From an uncultured Bacteroidales bacterium (lineage in GTDB: Bacteria; Bacteroidota; Bacteroidia; Bacteroidales; WCHB1-69), in NCBI GenBank assembly GCA_937901455.1, contig CALDIA010000219.1, positions 1 through 20,857 on the forward strand: 20,857 nt of DNA, in the 5' to 3' direction. Shown in pieces: positions 13,718 to 20,857 of the stretch (its first letter is position 1; the number at the start of each line of letters is the position of its first letter). The position numbers and the translations under genes were made by a program. The notes beneath the pieces are model-generated. The model saw only the letters and a list, made by a program, of their open reading frames with translations. It searched no databases and was not told where the DNA came from.

Positions 13718-15859
13718 ATGAAAAAAGTATTTTTACCCATTGTTATAGTATGCATTTGCATACTTTCAACCCTAAGTGGAAAGTCACAGAGTGTCACCAA
13801 GGAGCAAGCCGATCAAGTTTGCGAGAGGTTTCTCATGGACAAGCAGATGCTGAAAGCGGGCGATGCGCCCACCTTCAAGATGAGCGAAGTCATCACCAAC
13901 GACGAGGGTGTCGGCTACATGTATCGCTACGACTTGGATGGCAATGGATTTGTAATCGTATCGGCCTCCATGGCCACGCCTCCGGTGCTGGCATATTCTT
14001 TTGAGGGTCCATTTGAAATGATACCGCCCGTACGCGACCTGTTGTATCTTTACAAACAGGAGATTGCCTTTGCTGAGAAAGAGCAGTTGCCAGCCAAATT
14101 GAAGGCTGCTGCCAACTGGGACCGCTATATGGCACCGGCCTACATGGCGCCGGCTGAGAAGGGCGCCACGGCGGGTCCGCTGTTGACCTCTTTCTGGAAT
14201 CAGAACAAGTACTACAATACGTATTGCCCTTGGGATGTGCAGGCGGGTGCTTATTACGATTATCGTGTTCCCAATGGCTGTGTAGCCTTGGCTGCCTCGC
14301 AGATCATGTACTATCACCGCTGGCCCGAACATGGCCGCGGCATGATTTCCTATATTCCTAGCGGCTATGGCCTGCAGTCTGTCAATTTCTCGCAAGAACT
14401 ATACAACTACGAAGCTATGTGCAACCAACCGACTTCCTATGCAAACCAGATTGCCCGCCTTGCCTATCACTTTGGTGTGGCTATCCGCATGAACTATAAC
14501 TATGACGGGTCGGGGGCGCAGACAGAAGACGCCAAGGACAAGTTGCAGCAGACCTTTTTCTACGACCCCAGCATTACCACCTACTATCGTGGCAACTATA
14601 TCGACACTTTGGTGGAAGAGTACATCATCGCTTTGAAAGATCAGTTGACACGTCGGTTGCCTGTGTACTACTCGGGATGCACACAGCAGTTAAACTCCTG
14701 CCATGCCTACGTGGTGGACGGCTTTGACGAGGACGACCTCTTCCACATCAACTATGGCTGGGGTGGCAGTTCCAATGGTTTCTACGCCATCGATAACTTC
14801 GTAGCCGGCTACTCTCACTACGACTATAGTGCGGAGGCCCTCTTCAACATATTCCCCACCACGGCTTCTGCCGCGCCCAACTGCGCAGGACATCAACGCG
14901 TGACACCCTCTTTCGGAACCGTCACCGATGGATCGTTTACCGCCAAGCCATATCATGCCAATCCCGACTGTTCCTGGATGCTTGCTGTCCCCGGTGCTTT
15001 GAGCTACAACATCCATTTCGACCGCCTCGACCTGAACCCGGGCGTGGACTATGTGACCATCTATAACGGTCCCACCACCGCCTCCGGCATTGCCGGTACC
15101 TTCACTGGCCAAAGCCTGCCCGAAAACGGTATCGATGTAATTGCCGACAGCGTGCTTATCACCTTCACGAGCACCAGCAGTGTGGACACCAACACCAACT
15201 ATTATGGCTTCATGTTCAGCTATAGTGCCGCCCTCCCTACCCGCTCCTGCAACACCGTCTCCAACCTCTCCGATTGGACTAAGGTCATCACCGACGGTAC
15301 CCAGGACGGTGACAAGTACCTGCCGCAAACCTCTTGCCAATTCAATATTATCCATCAATATGTGAGTGGCTACGCCTTCAACTTCGAAAAATTCGACCTC
15401 GGCGTGGGAGACTTCGTGGACATCTACAACAACAGCACCACTCCACCCACCCTCTACAAGCGTTTCGATCTCAACAATATGCCTACGGGCGTTTATCAAG
15501 TGCCCTTCCAAAAGATGAGAGTGCAGTTCGTGTCTGACAACTACGACCAGCGCGATGGCTTTGCCCTGCGTTACTTCACCCTCGTGGGCGTTGAAGAATA
15601 CAGTGGCATTGAAGATCTGACCGTTTATCCAAACCCTGCCACCGACCACATCATACTCAAATTCAATGTGAACGAGCCTGTGAATATCCAATGCCGCCTA
15701 ACCGATGTGACTGGCAAGATTCTCCAAAGTGACAACATACAAGCTTATGATGGCGAAAACACCTTCACCCTGGCGTTGCCTTCCCTATCCACTGGCTTCT
15801 ATTTCCTCGAACTTGACACACCTTCCGGCAAGGCCATCCGCAAAGTGATGATTCAATAA
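13718..15859 (+). CDS. T9SS-exported C10-family cysteine protease with two CUB-like domains
   Basis: A 713-residue secreted protease of the streptopain/interpain type. The ATG at 13718 begins the signal peptide (MKKVFLPIVIVCICIL); the in-frame ATG at 13670 lies between promoter elements and is unlikely. A SpeB-like propeptide (about 25-135) precedes the C10 domain (about 145-385), with nucleophile Cys188 in NGCVALAASQIMYYHRW and catalytic His329 in CHAYVVDGFDE, followed by HINYGWGGSSNGFY. Two CUB-like beta domains follow (about 389-509 and 511-625), each starting with a Cys and having a second one before an aromatic residue. The C-terminus (about 630-713) is a type A T9SS sorting domain: YPNPATD at 637, then GFYFLEL and KVMIQ. 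It is probably exported to the surface or medium, activated by propeptide removal, and degrades protein substrates. Confidence 0.93.
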   Translation: MKKVFLPIVIVCICILSTLSGKSQSVTKEQADQVCERFLMDKQMLKAGDAPTFKMSEVITNDEGVGYMYRYDLDGNGFVIVSASMATPPVLAYSFEGPFEMIPPVRDLLYLYKQEIAFAEKEQLPAKLKAAANWDRYMAPAYMAPAEKGATAGPLLTSFWNQNKYYNTYCPWDVQAGAYYDYRVPNGCVALAASQIMYYHRWPEHGRGMISYIPSGYGLQSVNFSQELYNYEAMCNQPTSYANQIARLAYHFGVAIRMNYNYDGSGAQTEDAKDKLQQTFFYDPSITTYYRGNYIDTLVEEYIIALKDQLTRRLPVYYSGCTQQLNSCHAYVVDGFDEDDLFHINYGWGGSSNGFYAIDNFVAGYSHYDYSAEALFNIFPTTASAAPNCAGHQRVTPSFGTVTDGSFTAKPYHANPDCSWMLAVPGALSYNIHFDRLDLNPGVDYVTIYNGPTTASGIAGTFTGQSLPENGIDVIADSVLITFTSTSSVDTNTNYYGFMFSYSAALPTRSCNTVSNLSDWTKVITDGTQDGDKYLPQTSCQFNIIHQYVSGYAFNFEKFDLGVGDFVDIYNNSTTPPTLYKRFDLNNMPTGVYQVPFQKMRVQFVSDNYDQRDGFALRYFTLVGVEEYSGIEDLTVYPNPATDHIILKFNVNEPVNIQCRLTDVTGKILQSDNIQAYDGENTFTLALPSLSTGFYFLELDTPSGKAIRKVMIQ

Positions 15860-15876
15860 CTAAACAGCATCTCGAA

Positions 15877-16371
15877 ATGAACGGAGACCCTGAACTTTAC
15901 CAACTACTCGCGCAACTACACATCGATTTCGAGTATCTCGAGCATCCAGCGGCTCCCACTATTGAAATCGCCAAACAATACTGGGCTGGCCACGATGCCA
16001 AACACTGCAAAAACCTCTTCTTCCGAAACCACAAAGGCAATCGCCACTATCTGGTACTGCTTGACTGTGACCAAAACATGGACATCCATGCTATCGAAAA
16101 ACAGTTGCACCAAGGAAAATTGAGTTTTGCATCCGAACAACGGCTGATGAAGTATTTGGGCGTCATGCCTGGTTCTGTCACTCCATTCGGACTGATCAAC
16201 GATTTAGAGCAGCATGTCCATGTCTTCATCGACAAAAAACTGCAAGAAGCCGAGCGCGTGAGTTTTCATCCTTGTGTCAACACCGCCTCGCTGATCATCA
16301 AGCGTGAGGATTTGATCCGGTTTCTGGACCATCAGGGCAACACGTATGAATGGATTGACCTTTACGAATAA
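15877..16371 (+). CDS. prdX: Prolyl-tRNA editing deacylase (ProXp-ala / PrdX type, YbaK fold)
   Basis: A 164-residue cytosolic trans-editing protein that hydrolyses mischarged Ala-tRNA(Pro), protecting proline codons from alanine misincorporation. Family hallmarks are the N-terminal YLEHPAAPT segment, the catalytic Lys45 in KNLFFRN, the LVLLDCDQ strand, and GVMPGSVTPFGLIND (about 103-117), a conserved loop of this group. Length fits a stand-alone INS-like domain. The gene starts 18 bp after the protease stop and 24 bp before a lipoprotein gene. It may therefore be in a long operon, but it has no obvious functional tie to its neighbours. Related YbaK proteins edit Cys-tRNA(Pro); the KNLFFRN and PGSVTPFGL motifs favour the alanine-specific group. 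Confidence 0.88.
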   Translation: MNGDPELYQLLAQLHIDFEYLEHPAAPTIEIAKQYWAGHDAKHCKNLFFRNHKGNRHYLVLLDCDQNMDIHAIEKQLHQGKLSFASEQRLMKYLGVMPGSVTPFGLINDLEQHVHVFIDKKLQEAERVSFHPCVNTASLIIKREDLIRFLDHQGNTYEWIDLYE

Positions 16372-16395
16372 TCATTTAGATAAAACACCTGCATT

Positions 16396-17112
16396 ATGAA
16401 AAGAATATTGACAATAATAGGCATAATAGCTGCATTCTGCGCATTGAGCTCCTGCAACAGGGGTGAAGGCACTGGCGGCAGAGGAATCATCGAAGGAACC
16501 GTCTATATGGTCCTGCATCCCGATGACAACTACAACTTGGAGACCGACACGGTGCTGGCTGCCAAGGAGGATGTCTTCATTGTTTATGGCAATGAAAATT
16601 TCTACGGTGATGATGTGGAGACAGACCACACTGGTCATTACGTCTTCAATTATCTACGTCCAGGCAATTACACGGTGTACGCATACTCCACCCTGGCATC
16701 CGGGGAGCGCATTGCTGTTCCGCAGACCGTCACTGTGGGCAAAGGTGAGAATGTGACCGTTCCCGACATCTACATCCACGAAGGAAAGGCTTACGGCACC
16801 TCCATGGTCAAGGGGCAAGTATATGCCACCTATATCGACAAGAACGGGAATGTGCTGAGCACTGGGCCTGCCTATGGCCACCGCATGTATCTGCAGCGCG
16901 TGGGTGAAGCCTACCCCTGCGACGACGTGCGCGCTGGCATAGACGGCATCTTCATGTTCCAAAAAGTAACCCCTGGCGACTATCTCGTCTTCACCACTAG
17001 TATCTATAATGAAGATGAGATTCCTTTGATTGTTCAAAAGACCGTTTCCGTTACGGAACCTGACGCTATCTTTGAAATTCCTGACAGGTTTGAGATAAAC
17101 ATTAAACCTTAA
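16396..17112 (+). CDS. Lipoprotein with two Ig/prealbumin-like repeats
   Basis: A 238-residue lipoprotein: the signal peptide ends at lipobox LSS-C with Cys20. The mature protein consists of two beta-sandwich repeats of about 100 residues. Each opens with a GxVY strand (GTVYM near 34, GQVYA near 140) and ends in the pattern D-x-G-x-(Y/F)-x-F-x3-(R/T)PG(N/D)Y-x-V, typical of carboxypeptidase-regulatory-like and SpaA/transthyretin-like folds. The family is structural or adhesive rather than enzymatic, and sits on the cell envelope. It lies between the editing deacylase and a small exported repeat protein, all plus strand with short gaps. Lipidation and fold class are well supported. The partner or substrate is unknown. 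Confidence 0.78.
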   Translation: MKRILTIIGIIAAFCALSSCNRGEGTGGRGIIEGTVYMVLHPDDNYNLETDTVLAAKEDVFIVYGNENFYGDDVETDHTGHYVFNYLRPGNYTVYAYSTLASGERIAVPQTVTVGKGENVTVPDIYIHEGKAYGTSMVKGQVYATYIDKNGNVLSTGPAYGHRMYLQRVGEAYPCDDVRAGIDGIFMFQKVTPGDYLVFTTSIYNEDEIPLIVQKTVSVTEPDAIFEIPDRFEINIKP

Positions 17113-17156
17113 CCATTTGGCACTCTCTAAACAACTCTTTTCAAAACAATAAGACA

Positions 17157-17564
17157 ATGAAAAAGTTACTATTATTATGCTCTCTTTTGGCACTATCTTT
17201 CGGTGTCGCATCTGCACAGGCCAGTTCCAAGCAAGAGAGCCGCAAGAACCTGACAATAAAAGAGTGGAAACGCGGGAACGCCGGCAAAGGCACCCGCTAT
17301 TTGGATCATGTAACCAAATATGATGCCAATGGCCGCAAAATTGAGGAAATAGAGTACAACTCCTCGGGACAGATGATTGACCGTTGCACCTATACCTACA
17401 ATGAAAACGGCAAGGTAAAGCAAGAGGTTGTATATGACGAGCGTAACAAACCCGTTCGTATCCGCAAGTTCGAGTACAACAGCGATGGTACGAAGCACAA
17501 GCAATACAACTACTCTCCAGACGGCAAACTATTGTCCGTTAAGGAATTTGAATATATCCGGTAG
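17157..17564 (+). CDS. Small exported YD/MORN-like repeat protein
   Basis: A 135-residue protein with a clear signal peptide (about 1-21, ending ASAQ). From about residue 55 the mature part is made of short repeats of 10-15 residues with the pattern Y-(D/N/S)-x-(N/D)-G-(R/K)-x-(I/L/V)-x3-x-(E/V/N)-Y: YDANGRKIEEIEY, YNSSGQMIDRCTY, YNENGKVKQEVVY, EYNSDGTKHKQYNY, YSPDGKLLSVKEFEY. Repeats of this kind occur in RHS/YD proteins and MORN-like antitoxins, but also in many small Bacteroidota periplasmic proteins. It is 44 bp after the lipoprotein gene and 16 bp before the polyphosphate polymerase gene. I do not recognise a specific family; a binding or scaffold role is the most that can be inferred. 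Confidence 0.75.
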   Translation: MKKLLLLCSLLALSFGVASAQASSKQESRKNLTIKEWKRGNAGKGTRYLDHVTKYDANGRKIEEIEYNSSGQMIDRCTYTYNENGKVKQEVVYDERNKPVRIRKFEYNSDGTKHKQYNYSPDGKLLSVKEFEYIR

Positions 17565-17580
17565 CCATCATTCACAGGTT

Positions 17581-18402
17581 ATGAGTTTTCAGGACATCCA
17601 CATGGACCGTTATGCATGCATTGGAGATGTGTTATCCCGAATGGAACCCATCACCTTGGAGGAGATGAATACCGTCAAGTTGATGAACCGTACCGACACC
17701 AAGTACCTCACTAATTGGCAAACACTTCAGCAAATGGCCCGGCACTGGGAGTCGCTGTTTTTTGTGCAAGACATCAACGGCCTGCGCAAGGCACGTTACA
17801 CTACCCTTTACTTCGACACCCCAGATGCTATCACCTACACTATTCACCATAACCAACACCTGATGCGACAGAAGGTGCGCCAGCGCCACTATTTAGACAC
17901 TGGCAACATCTTCATAGAAGTCAAAAACAAAGTCAACACCGGCCGTACGAAAAAAAAGCGCATCGAGATCCCGGAGAGTGCCTGGGGGGACCTGTACAGC
18001 TATCCGGAAATGGCTGCCTTCCTCCGCCAAAAAGTCTGGATTACCGACCAGCCCATGCTGCCAAGGCTGCAAAACTTCTTCGAGCGCGTTACCCTGGTCA
18101 ACAAGGCACGTACCGAACGCATCACCATCGACAGCAACATTCGTTTCAAAAATAAAGTATCAGAACACGAAGCTGATGTCTCAGACCTCGTCATTGTGGA
18201 AGTCAAGCAGGATGGCAACAAGCCTTCCGACTTCAAGAAACTGCTGCTTGACGCCCGCGTGCAACAACGCGGCTTGAGCAAATACTGCCTCGGCATGCTC
18301 CTGACCGATGAAAACATTAAATACAACCGCTTCAAAGACAAAATACGCTATGTCAGCAAACTGACCGGTTCTCCTCTTTCTATTCTTAGTAATAAATATT
18401 AA
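17581..18402 (+). CDS. Polyphosphate polymerase, VTC domain
   Basis: A 273-residue protein of the VTC catalytic-domain family, related to the yeast Vtc4 tunnel enzyme that makes inorganic polyphosphate from ATP. Basic tunnel motifs are visible: NRTDTKYL with Lys41, RKARYTTLYFDT (69-80), RQKVRQRHY with Arg100 and Arg102, IEVKNK with Glu113 and Lys115, TKKKRIEI (123-130), KARTERITID with Arg177 and Arg180, and VEVKQD with Glu207. I chose the ATG at 17581 because family homology begins soon after; the frame stays open upstream to 17428, but that part overlaps the repeat-protein gene. It is followed by a DUF4956 membrane protein, a known genomic partner of bacterial VTC proteins, which probably anchors it or handles its product. 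It has no transmembrane helix of its own. Confidence 0.87.
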   Translation: MSFQDIHMDRYACIGDVLSRMEPITLEEMNTVKLMNRTDTKYLTNWQTLQQMARHWESLFFVQDINGLRKARYTTLYFDTPDAITYTIHHNQHLMRQKVRQRHYLDTGNIFIEVKNKVNTGRTKKKRIEIPESAWGDLYSYPEMAAFLRQKVWITDQPMLPRLQNFFERVTLVNKARTERITIDSNIRFKNKVSEHEADVSDLVIVEVKQDGNKPSDFKKLLLDARVQQRGLSKYCLGMLLTDENIKYNRFKDKIRYVSKLTGSPLSILSNKY

Positions 18403-18428
18403 TATCACCTCTTTTAAAATATACGCTT

Positions 18429-19166
18429 ATGTTCCAATCAGACTTTCCTGACTATGATCCTGAAATAGCCCGTCAATTTGGTGTCACCGAAATGGATGGC
18501 GGGCAACTCTTCGGCATCCCATGGTTTGACGGCCCATCATTGTGGCAATTGCTCTTCCGATTCGCCATTAACTTGGTGATCTGCTGGGTTATCATCGGAC
18601 TCTTTTACTATCGCAAAAGTCACCGCAAAGACTATTATTTCACCTTCATGCTGTTCAGCATCACCATCTTCTTCATGATATTCCTCATGGACAATGTGAA
18701 GGTACAGATCGGTTTTGCATTAGGGCTATTTGCCATTTTTGGCATGATCCGATACCGAACCGAGTCCATACCTATCCGCGAAATGACATACCTGTTTGTC
18801 ACCATCGGGCTCTCAGTCATCAACGGTCTGGCCATGACAGCCAGCTATGCGGAGCTTTTCTTCACCAACATCATTGTTGTGCTGGCGGTTTGGTTCTTTG
18901 AGTTTATTCAAGGCCGTAAACAACGCGTGGAGGCTAAGATCATCCTCTACGAAAAGATTGAACTCATCAAGGTCGGGCGTGAAGAGGAGCTAAAAGCAGA
19001 CCTCGTGGAACGCACTGGGCTTGACATCATCAACGTGGAGGTGGGGCACATCAACTTCCTGAAGGACACCGCTTACATCAAGGTCTATTATAAGCCCACC
19101 GTCCCAAAATCCAACAGCATAAACAATCTTACCAAGGTAAAATCCGACAAGTATTTCAACGCATGA
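18429..19166 (+). CDS. DUF4956 inner-membrane protein
   Basis: A 245-residue membrane protein of the DUF4956 family. An N-terminal cytosolic stretch of about 35 residues precedes transmembrane segments at about 39-60, 70-87, 92-108, 118-136 and 140-158. These contain the conserved-looking GLFAIFGMIRYRTESIPIRE region (98-117). A soluble C-terminal alpha/beta domain (about 165-245) follows. The family is found next to VTC-type polyphosphate polymerases, sometimes with CotH kinases, which suggests a membrane partner or channel for the polymerase; the biochemical role is not established. The gene is 26 bp after the polymerase gene. It overlaps the next gene by 4 bp (ATGA), so translational coupling is likely. 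Confidence 0.86.
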   Translation: MFQSDFPDYDPEIARQFGVTEMDGGQLFGIPWFDGPSLWQLLFRFAINLVICWVIIGLFYYRKSHRKDYYFTFMLFSITIFFMIFLMDNVKVQIGFALGLFAIFGMIRYRTESIPIREMTYLFVTIGLSVINGLAMTASYAELFFTNIIVVLAVWFFEFIQGRKQRVEAKIILYEKIELIKVGREEELKADLVERTGLDIINVEVGHINFLKDTAYIKVYYKPTVPKSNSINNLTKVKSDKYFNA

Positions 19167-19840
19167 ACAGAGCGAGGCAACTTCTCCTGATATTACTGAT
19201 AGGCCTTTCCGCCACGTATCTCAAGGCACAAACTTTTGAGACGGGCGGCCTTGTTGGCATGGAGTATGATGCAAAGATATTGAAAGGATGGCACTTCGAT
19301 GCGGAAACACAGGTTCGCTTTGACCATAACTTCACCCATTACGACCGGTGGAAGCTAACGGTGGGCACCAACTATACATTCTGGCAGAAGCGCATCAAAA
19401 TTGGGGCGGCCTACAGCTTCATGAACTATCAAAGTGATGAGGGAATTTTCGATTTCCGGCACCGCATCACGGGATCGCTTACATTGTCGCAAAAGTTCGG
19501 CATTGTCAAGCTCAGCTATCGGGCTGCCTTCCAGAGCACTTTCCGGGACGAATCGCGCGGGTCGTACACCTTCAACCCCAAGACCTACATGCGCAACCGG
19601 CTGCAAGGCACCTTCTCCATTCCCGGAAAGCCGGTCAAGCTATACGTTTCCGAAGAGTTCTGGTGGCGTCTGTACCACCCAGGCAAAAACATCATTGACG
19701 AATTGCGCACTACCTTGGGCGTAAAATATATCATCAAAAAGCACCACACTCTGGATTTCTTCCTCCGCCTTTCAGACGAGGTTCAAGTCAAGAATCCCGA
19801 ACATACCCTCATGGTAGGTTTCAACTACGCCATCGACTAA
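19163..19840 (+). CDS. DUF2490 protein, probable outer-membrane beta-barrel
   Basis: A 225-residue exported protein. The signal peptide is about residues 1-22 (basic start, leucine-rich core, YLKAQ). The mature part alternates hydrophobic and polar residues in strands such as WHFDAETQVRFDH, WKLTVGTNYTFW, KIGAAYSFMNYQ, VKLYVSEEFWWRLY and HTLDFFLRLSDEVQ, and ends MVGFNYAID, as expected for a transmembrane barrel of about ten strands with a C-terminal assembly signal. It matches the DUF2490 pattern. It overlaps the DUF4956 gene by 4 bp and precedes an MscS-like gene by 12 bp. Within the operon it could provide an outer-membrane route or anchor for the polymerase product, which is an inference from order only. 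Confidence 0.82.
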   Translation: MNRARQLLLILLIGLSATYLKAQTFETGGLVGMEYDAKILKGWHFDAETQVRFDHNFTHYDRWKLTVGTNYTFWQKRIKIGAAYSFMNYQSDEGIFDFRHRITGSLTLSQKFGIVKLSYRAAFQSTFRDESRGSYTFNPKTYMRNRLQGTFSIPGKPVKLYVSEEFWWRLYHPGKNIIDELRTTLGVKYIIKKHHTLDFFLRLSDEVQVKNPEHTLMVGFNYAID

Positions 19841-19852
19841 CGTTTTTCGATT

Positions 19853-20671
19853 ATGGAAGAACTAATCACCGCAGCCAAAAGTTTCCTAACCGATGTTTTA
19901 TTCAAGAACATCCCCAAGCTGATAGTCGCGCTATTGGTGCTTTACATCGGCTTAAAGCTTATCAAATTGCTCAACCGGGTGATGAAACGCATGTATGAGC
20001 GTCACCAAGTGGATGCCTCGTTACAGCAGTTCCTGCACTCGCTGATAGACATAACCCTTAAGATTCTGCTTGTGCTGACGGTAATGAATATCATCGGCAT
20101 ACAGATGACTTCTTTTGTAGCCATCATTGGTGCGGCGGGTCTGGCAGTCGGCATGGCCCTGCAAGGCACCTTGCAAAACTTCGCCGGCGGAGTCATCATC
20201 CTGCTGCTAAAGCCCTTCAAAGTTGGTGACTACATTGAACAGGGCAGTTACGCAGGCACTGTCAAGAGCATCCAAATCTTCAATACCACCATAGTGACTT
20301 ACGACAACCTGACCATTGTAGTGCCCAACACGGAGCTGGCCACCAAGACGCTCACCAATTATACAGCCCTACCCTTGCGGCGCGTAAAGGTTGAGGTGGG
20401 CATCCGCTATGGCGAGTCGGTGGAAAAAGCCAAAAACATTGCCTTGCAGGTCATCCACAGCAACCCCCATCTCTCCAACGAGCAGAAGTCGCCAGCTGTG
20501 TACGTCAATGCCCTCGGTGAGAGTGCCGTCGAGTTGGTCATCTTCGCCTGGGCCACACAAGAAAACTATTGGAACGCGCTCTTCTCCCTCAACCAAGAGA
20601 TTTACGAGGCTTTCCAATCCAACGGCATCGAAATTCCATTCAACCAGATGGATATTCACATCAAGCAATAA
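19853..20671 (+). CDS. MscS-family small mechanosensitive channel
   Basis: A 272-residue inner-membrane channel, close to the 286 residues of E. coli MscS. Three transmembrane segments are visible: about 20-40, 65-83 and the pore helix TM3 at about 88-120, rich in Gly and Ala (IIGAAGLAVGMALQGTLQNF) as needed for close packing. The conserved cytoplasmic beta domain follows: KPFKVGDYIEQ, YAGTVKSIQIFNT, TYDNLTIVVPN. The alpha/beta C-terminal domain carries the VGIRYGESVEKA segment. The family opens under membrane tension and releases small solutes during hypo-osmotic shock. It is the last plus-strand gene of the polyphosphate-related block and is followed by a hairpin, so it is probably the end of the operon. 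Confidence 0.92.
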   Translation: MEELITAAKSFLTDVLFKNIPKLIVALLVLYIGLKLIKLLNRVMKRMYERHQVDASLQQFLHSLIDITLKILLVLTVMNIIGIQMTSFVAIIGAAGLAVGMALQGTLQNFAGGVIILLLKPFKVGDYIEQGSYAGTVKSIQIFNTTIVTYDNLTIVVPNTELATKTLTNYTALPLRRVKVEVGIRYGESVEKAKNIALQVIHSNPHLSNEQKSPAVYVNALGESAVELVIFAWATQENYWNALFSLNQEIYEAFQSNGIEIPFNQMDIHIKQ

Positions 20672-20694
20672 GTTTTTCTATAGAAAGAATGACG

Positions 20695-20731
20695 GCGGGA
20701 AAGACAGGACCGCATTTTATTTCCCGCTTTT
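20695..20731 (+). terminator. Probable terminator after the MscS gene
   Basis: An 8-bp perfect stem GCGGGAAA (20695-20702) with TTTCCCGC (20720-20727), a 17-nt loop, then TTTT. It lies 24 bp after the channel stop. The right arm overlaps the last codons of the convergent HNH gene, so it also marks the 3' boundary of that gene. Confidence 0.5.
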
Positions 20732-20857
20732 CCTTCTGTTGCACTCCTTGCACAGCATCTGGCAATTCTCGGCAATGGTCTTGCCGCCCGCGTGCCACGG
20801 CATGATGTGGTCGGCCTCCATCTGCGACAACTCGAAATGCTGCTTGCAGTCGGCGCA
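20717..20857 (-). CDS. HNH endonuclease, C-terminal fragment (gene continues past the window)
   Basis: Reading the minus strand from the window edge gives 46 codons and a TAA. The peptide contains CADC, then MEADHIMPWHAGG with the ADH core, then ENCQMLCKECNRRKSGK with a second Cys pair and the terminal Asn. Together these form an HNH (beta-beta-alpha metal) nuclease module with a zinc-binding four-cysteine cluster. Its position at the extreme C-terminus and the ending NRRKSGK resemble the tail of DUF262/GmrD-like restriction proteins and of some stand-alone HNH nucleases. The rest lies beyond 20857, so the full identity cannot be decided. It converges on the MscS gene. Confidence 0.85.
   Translation of the reverse strand, partial: CADCKQHFELSQMEADHIMPWHAGGKTIAENCQMLCKECNRRKSGK

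Noticed and set aside
14690..15691. 333-codon open frame opposite the protease gene
   Set aside because: It lies wholly within the strongly supported C10/CUB/T9SS gene, shows no family motif and has a His/Val/Gly-rich composition typical of a reverse-strand shadow.
17428..17580. Longer start for the polyphosphate polymerase inside the preceding repeat-protein gene
   Set aside because: The extra residues are low-complexity read-through of another frame; the ATG at 17581, 16 bp after the previous stop, fits the family.
1..20857. CRISPR arrays, insertion sequences, prophage or integrase genes
   Set aside because: No regularly spaced direct repeats, transposase or integrase motifs or terminal inverted repeats were found on reading the window.

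Overview
The window reads as chromosomal DNA of a Bacteroidota, most likely a Bacteroidales. The promoters carry the Bacteroidota -7 element (TAnnTTTG, several as TATTTTTG, two of them with a TTG exactly 19 bp upstream). A secreted protease carries a type IX secretion (T9SS) C-terminal sorting domain. The gene families (GT3/GT35 glycogen enzyme, DUF4956, DUF2490, C10 peptidase) are also typical of this phylum. I cannot name the genus from sequence alone. There is no phage, insertion sequence, CRISPR array or clear genomic island; the region is mostly housekeeping and envelope genes.

Left part (1-4570): enolase with its own promoter and a strong terminator. It is followed on the opposite strand by two unrecognised exported proteins, one a lipoprotein with a C-terminal membrane segment and one with a glycine-rich hydrophobic hairpin. 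Divergent from them is a WYL-type transcriptional regulator. Its upstream region carries two copies of a GACA-N5-TGTC inverted repeat. A thiamine pyrophosphokinase gene converges on the regulator.

Middle (4574-13514): a 1405-residue fusion of glycogen synthase (GT3) and alpha-glucan phosphorylase (GT35) is the probable first gene of an operon that ends with thiamine pyrophosphokinase. Divergent from it is a tRNA with a CAT anticodon (probably elongator Met) followed by a near-perfect terminator hairpin, then a HAD-family phosphatase. The HAD gene ends inside a convergent three-gene operon (MMPL/RND-type lipid exporter, LolA-like periplasmic carrier, lysophospholipid acyltransferase-like enzyme) that looks like a small lipid-modification and export unit.

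Right part (13718-20671): eight genes run on the plus strand with gaps of 12-44 bp or a 4-bp overlap. They encode a T9SS-exported C10 cysteine protease with two CUB-like domains, a ProXp-type editing deacylase, a lipoprotein with two Ig/prealbumin-like repeats, a small exported repeat protein, a VTC-type polyphosphate polymerase, a DUF4956 membrane protein, a DUF2490 outer-membrane barrel candidate and an MscS-like channel. The VTC/DUF4956/DUF2490/MscS block looks like one envelope-related unit. The window ends inside an HNH endonuclease gene on the minus strand.

The points most worth a second look are the regulator with its tandem operators and the divergent exported pair, the polyphosphate polymerase block, the exporter/carrier/acyltransferase operon, and a tRNA with two A-C stem mismatches.
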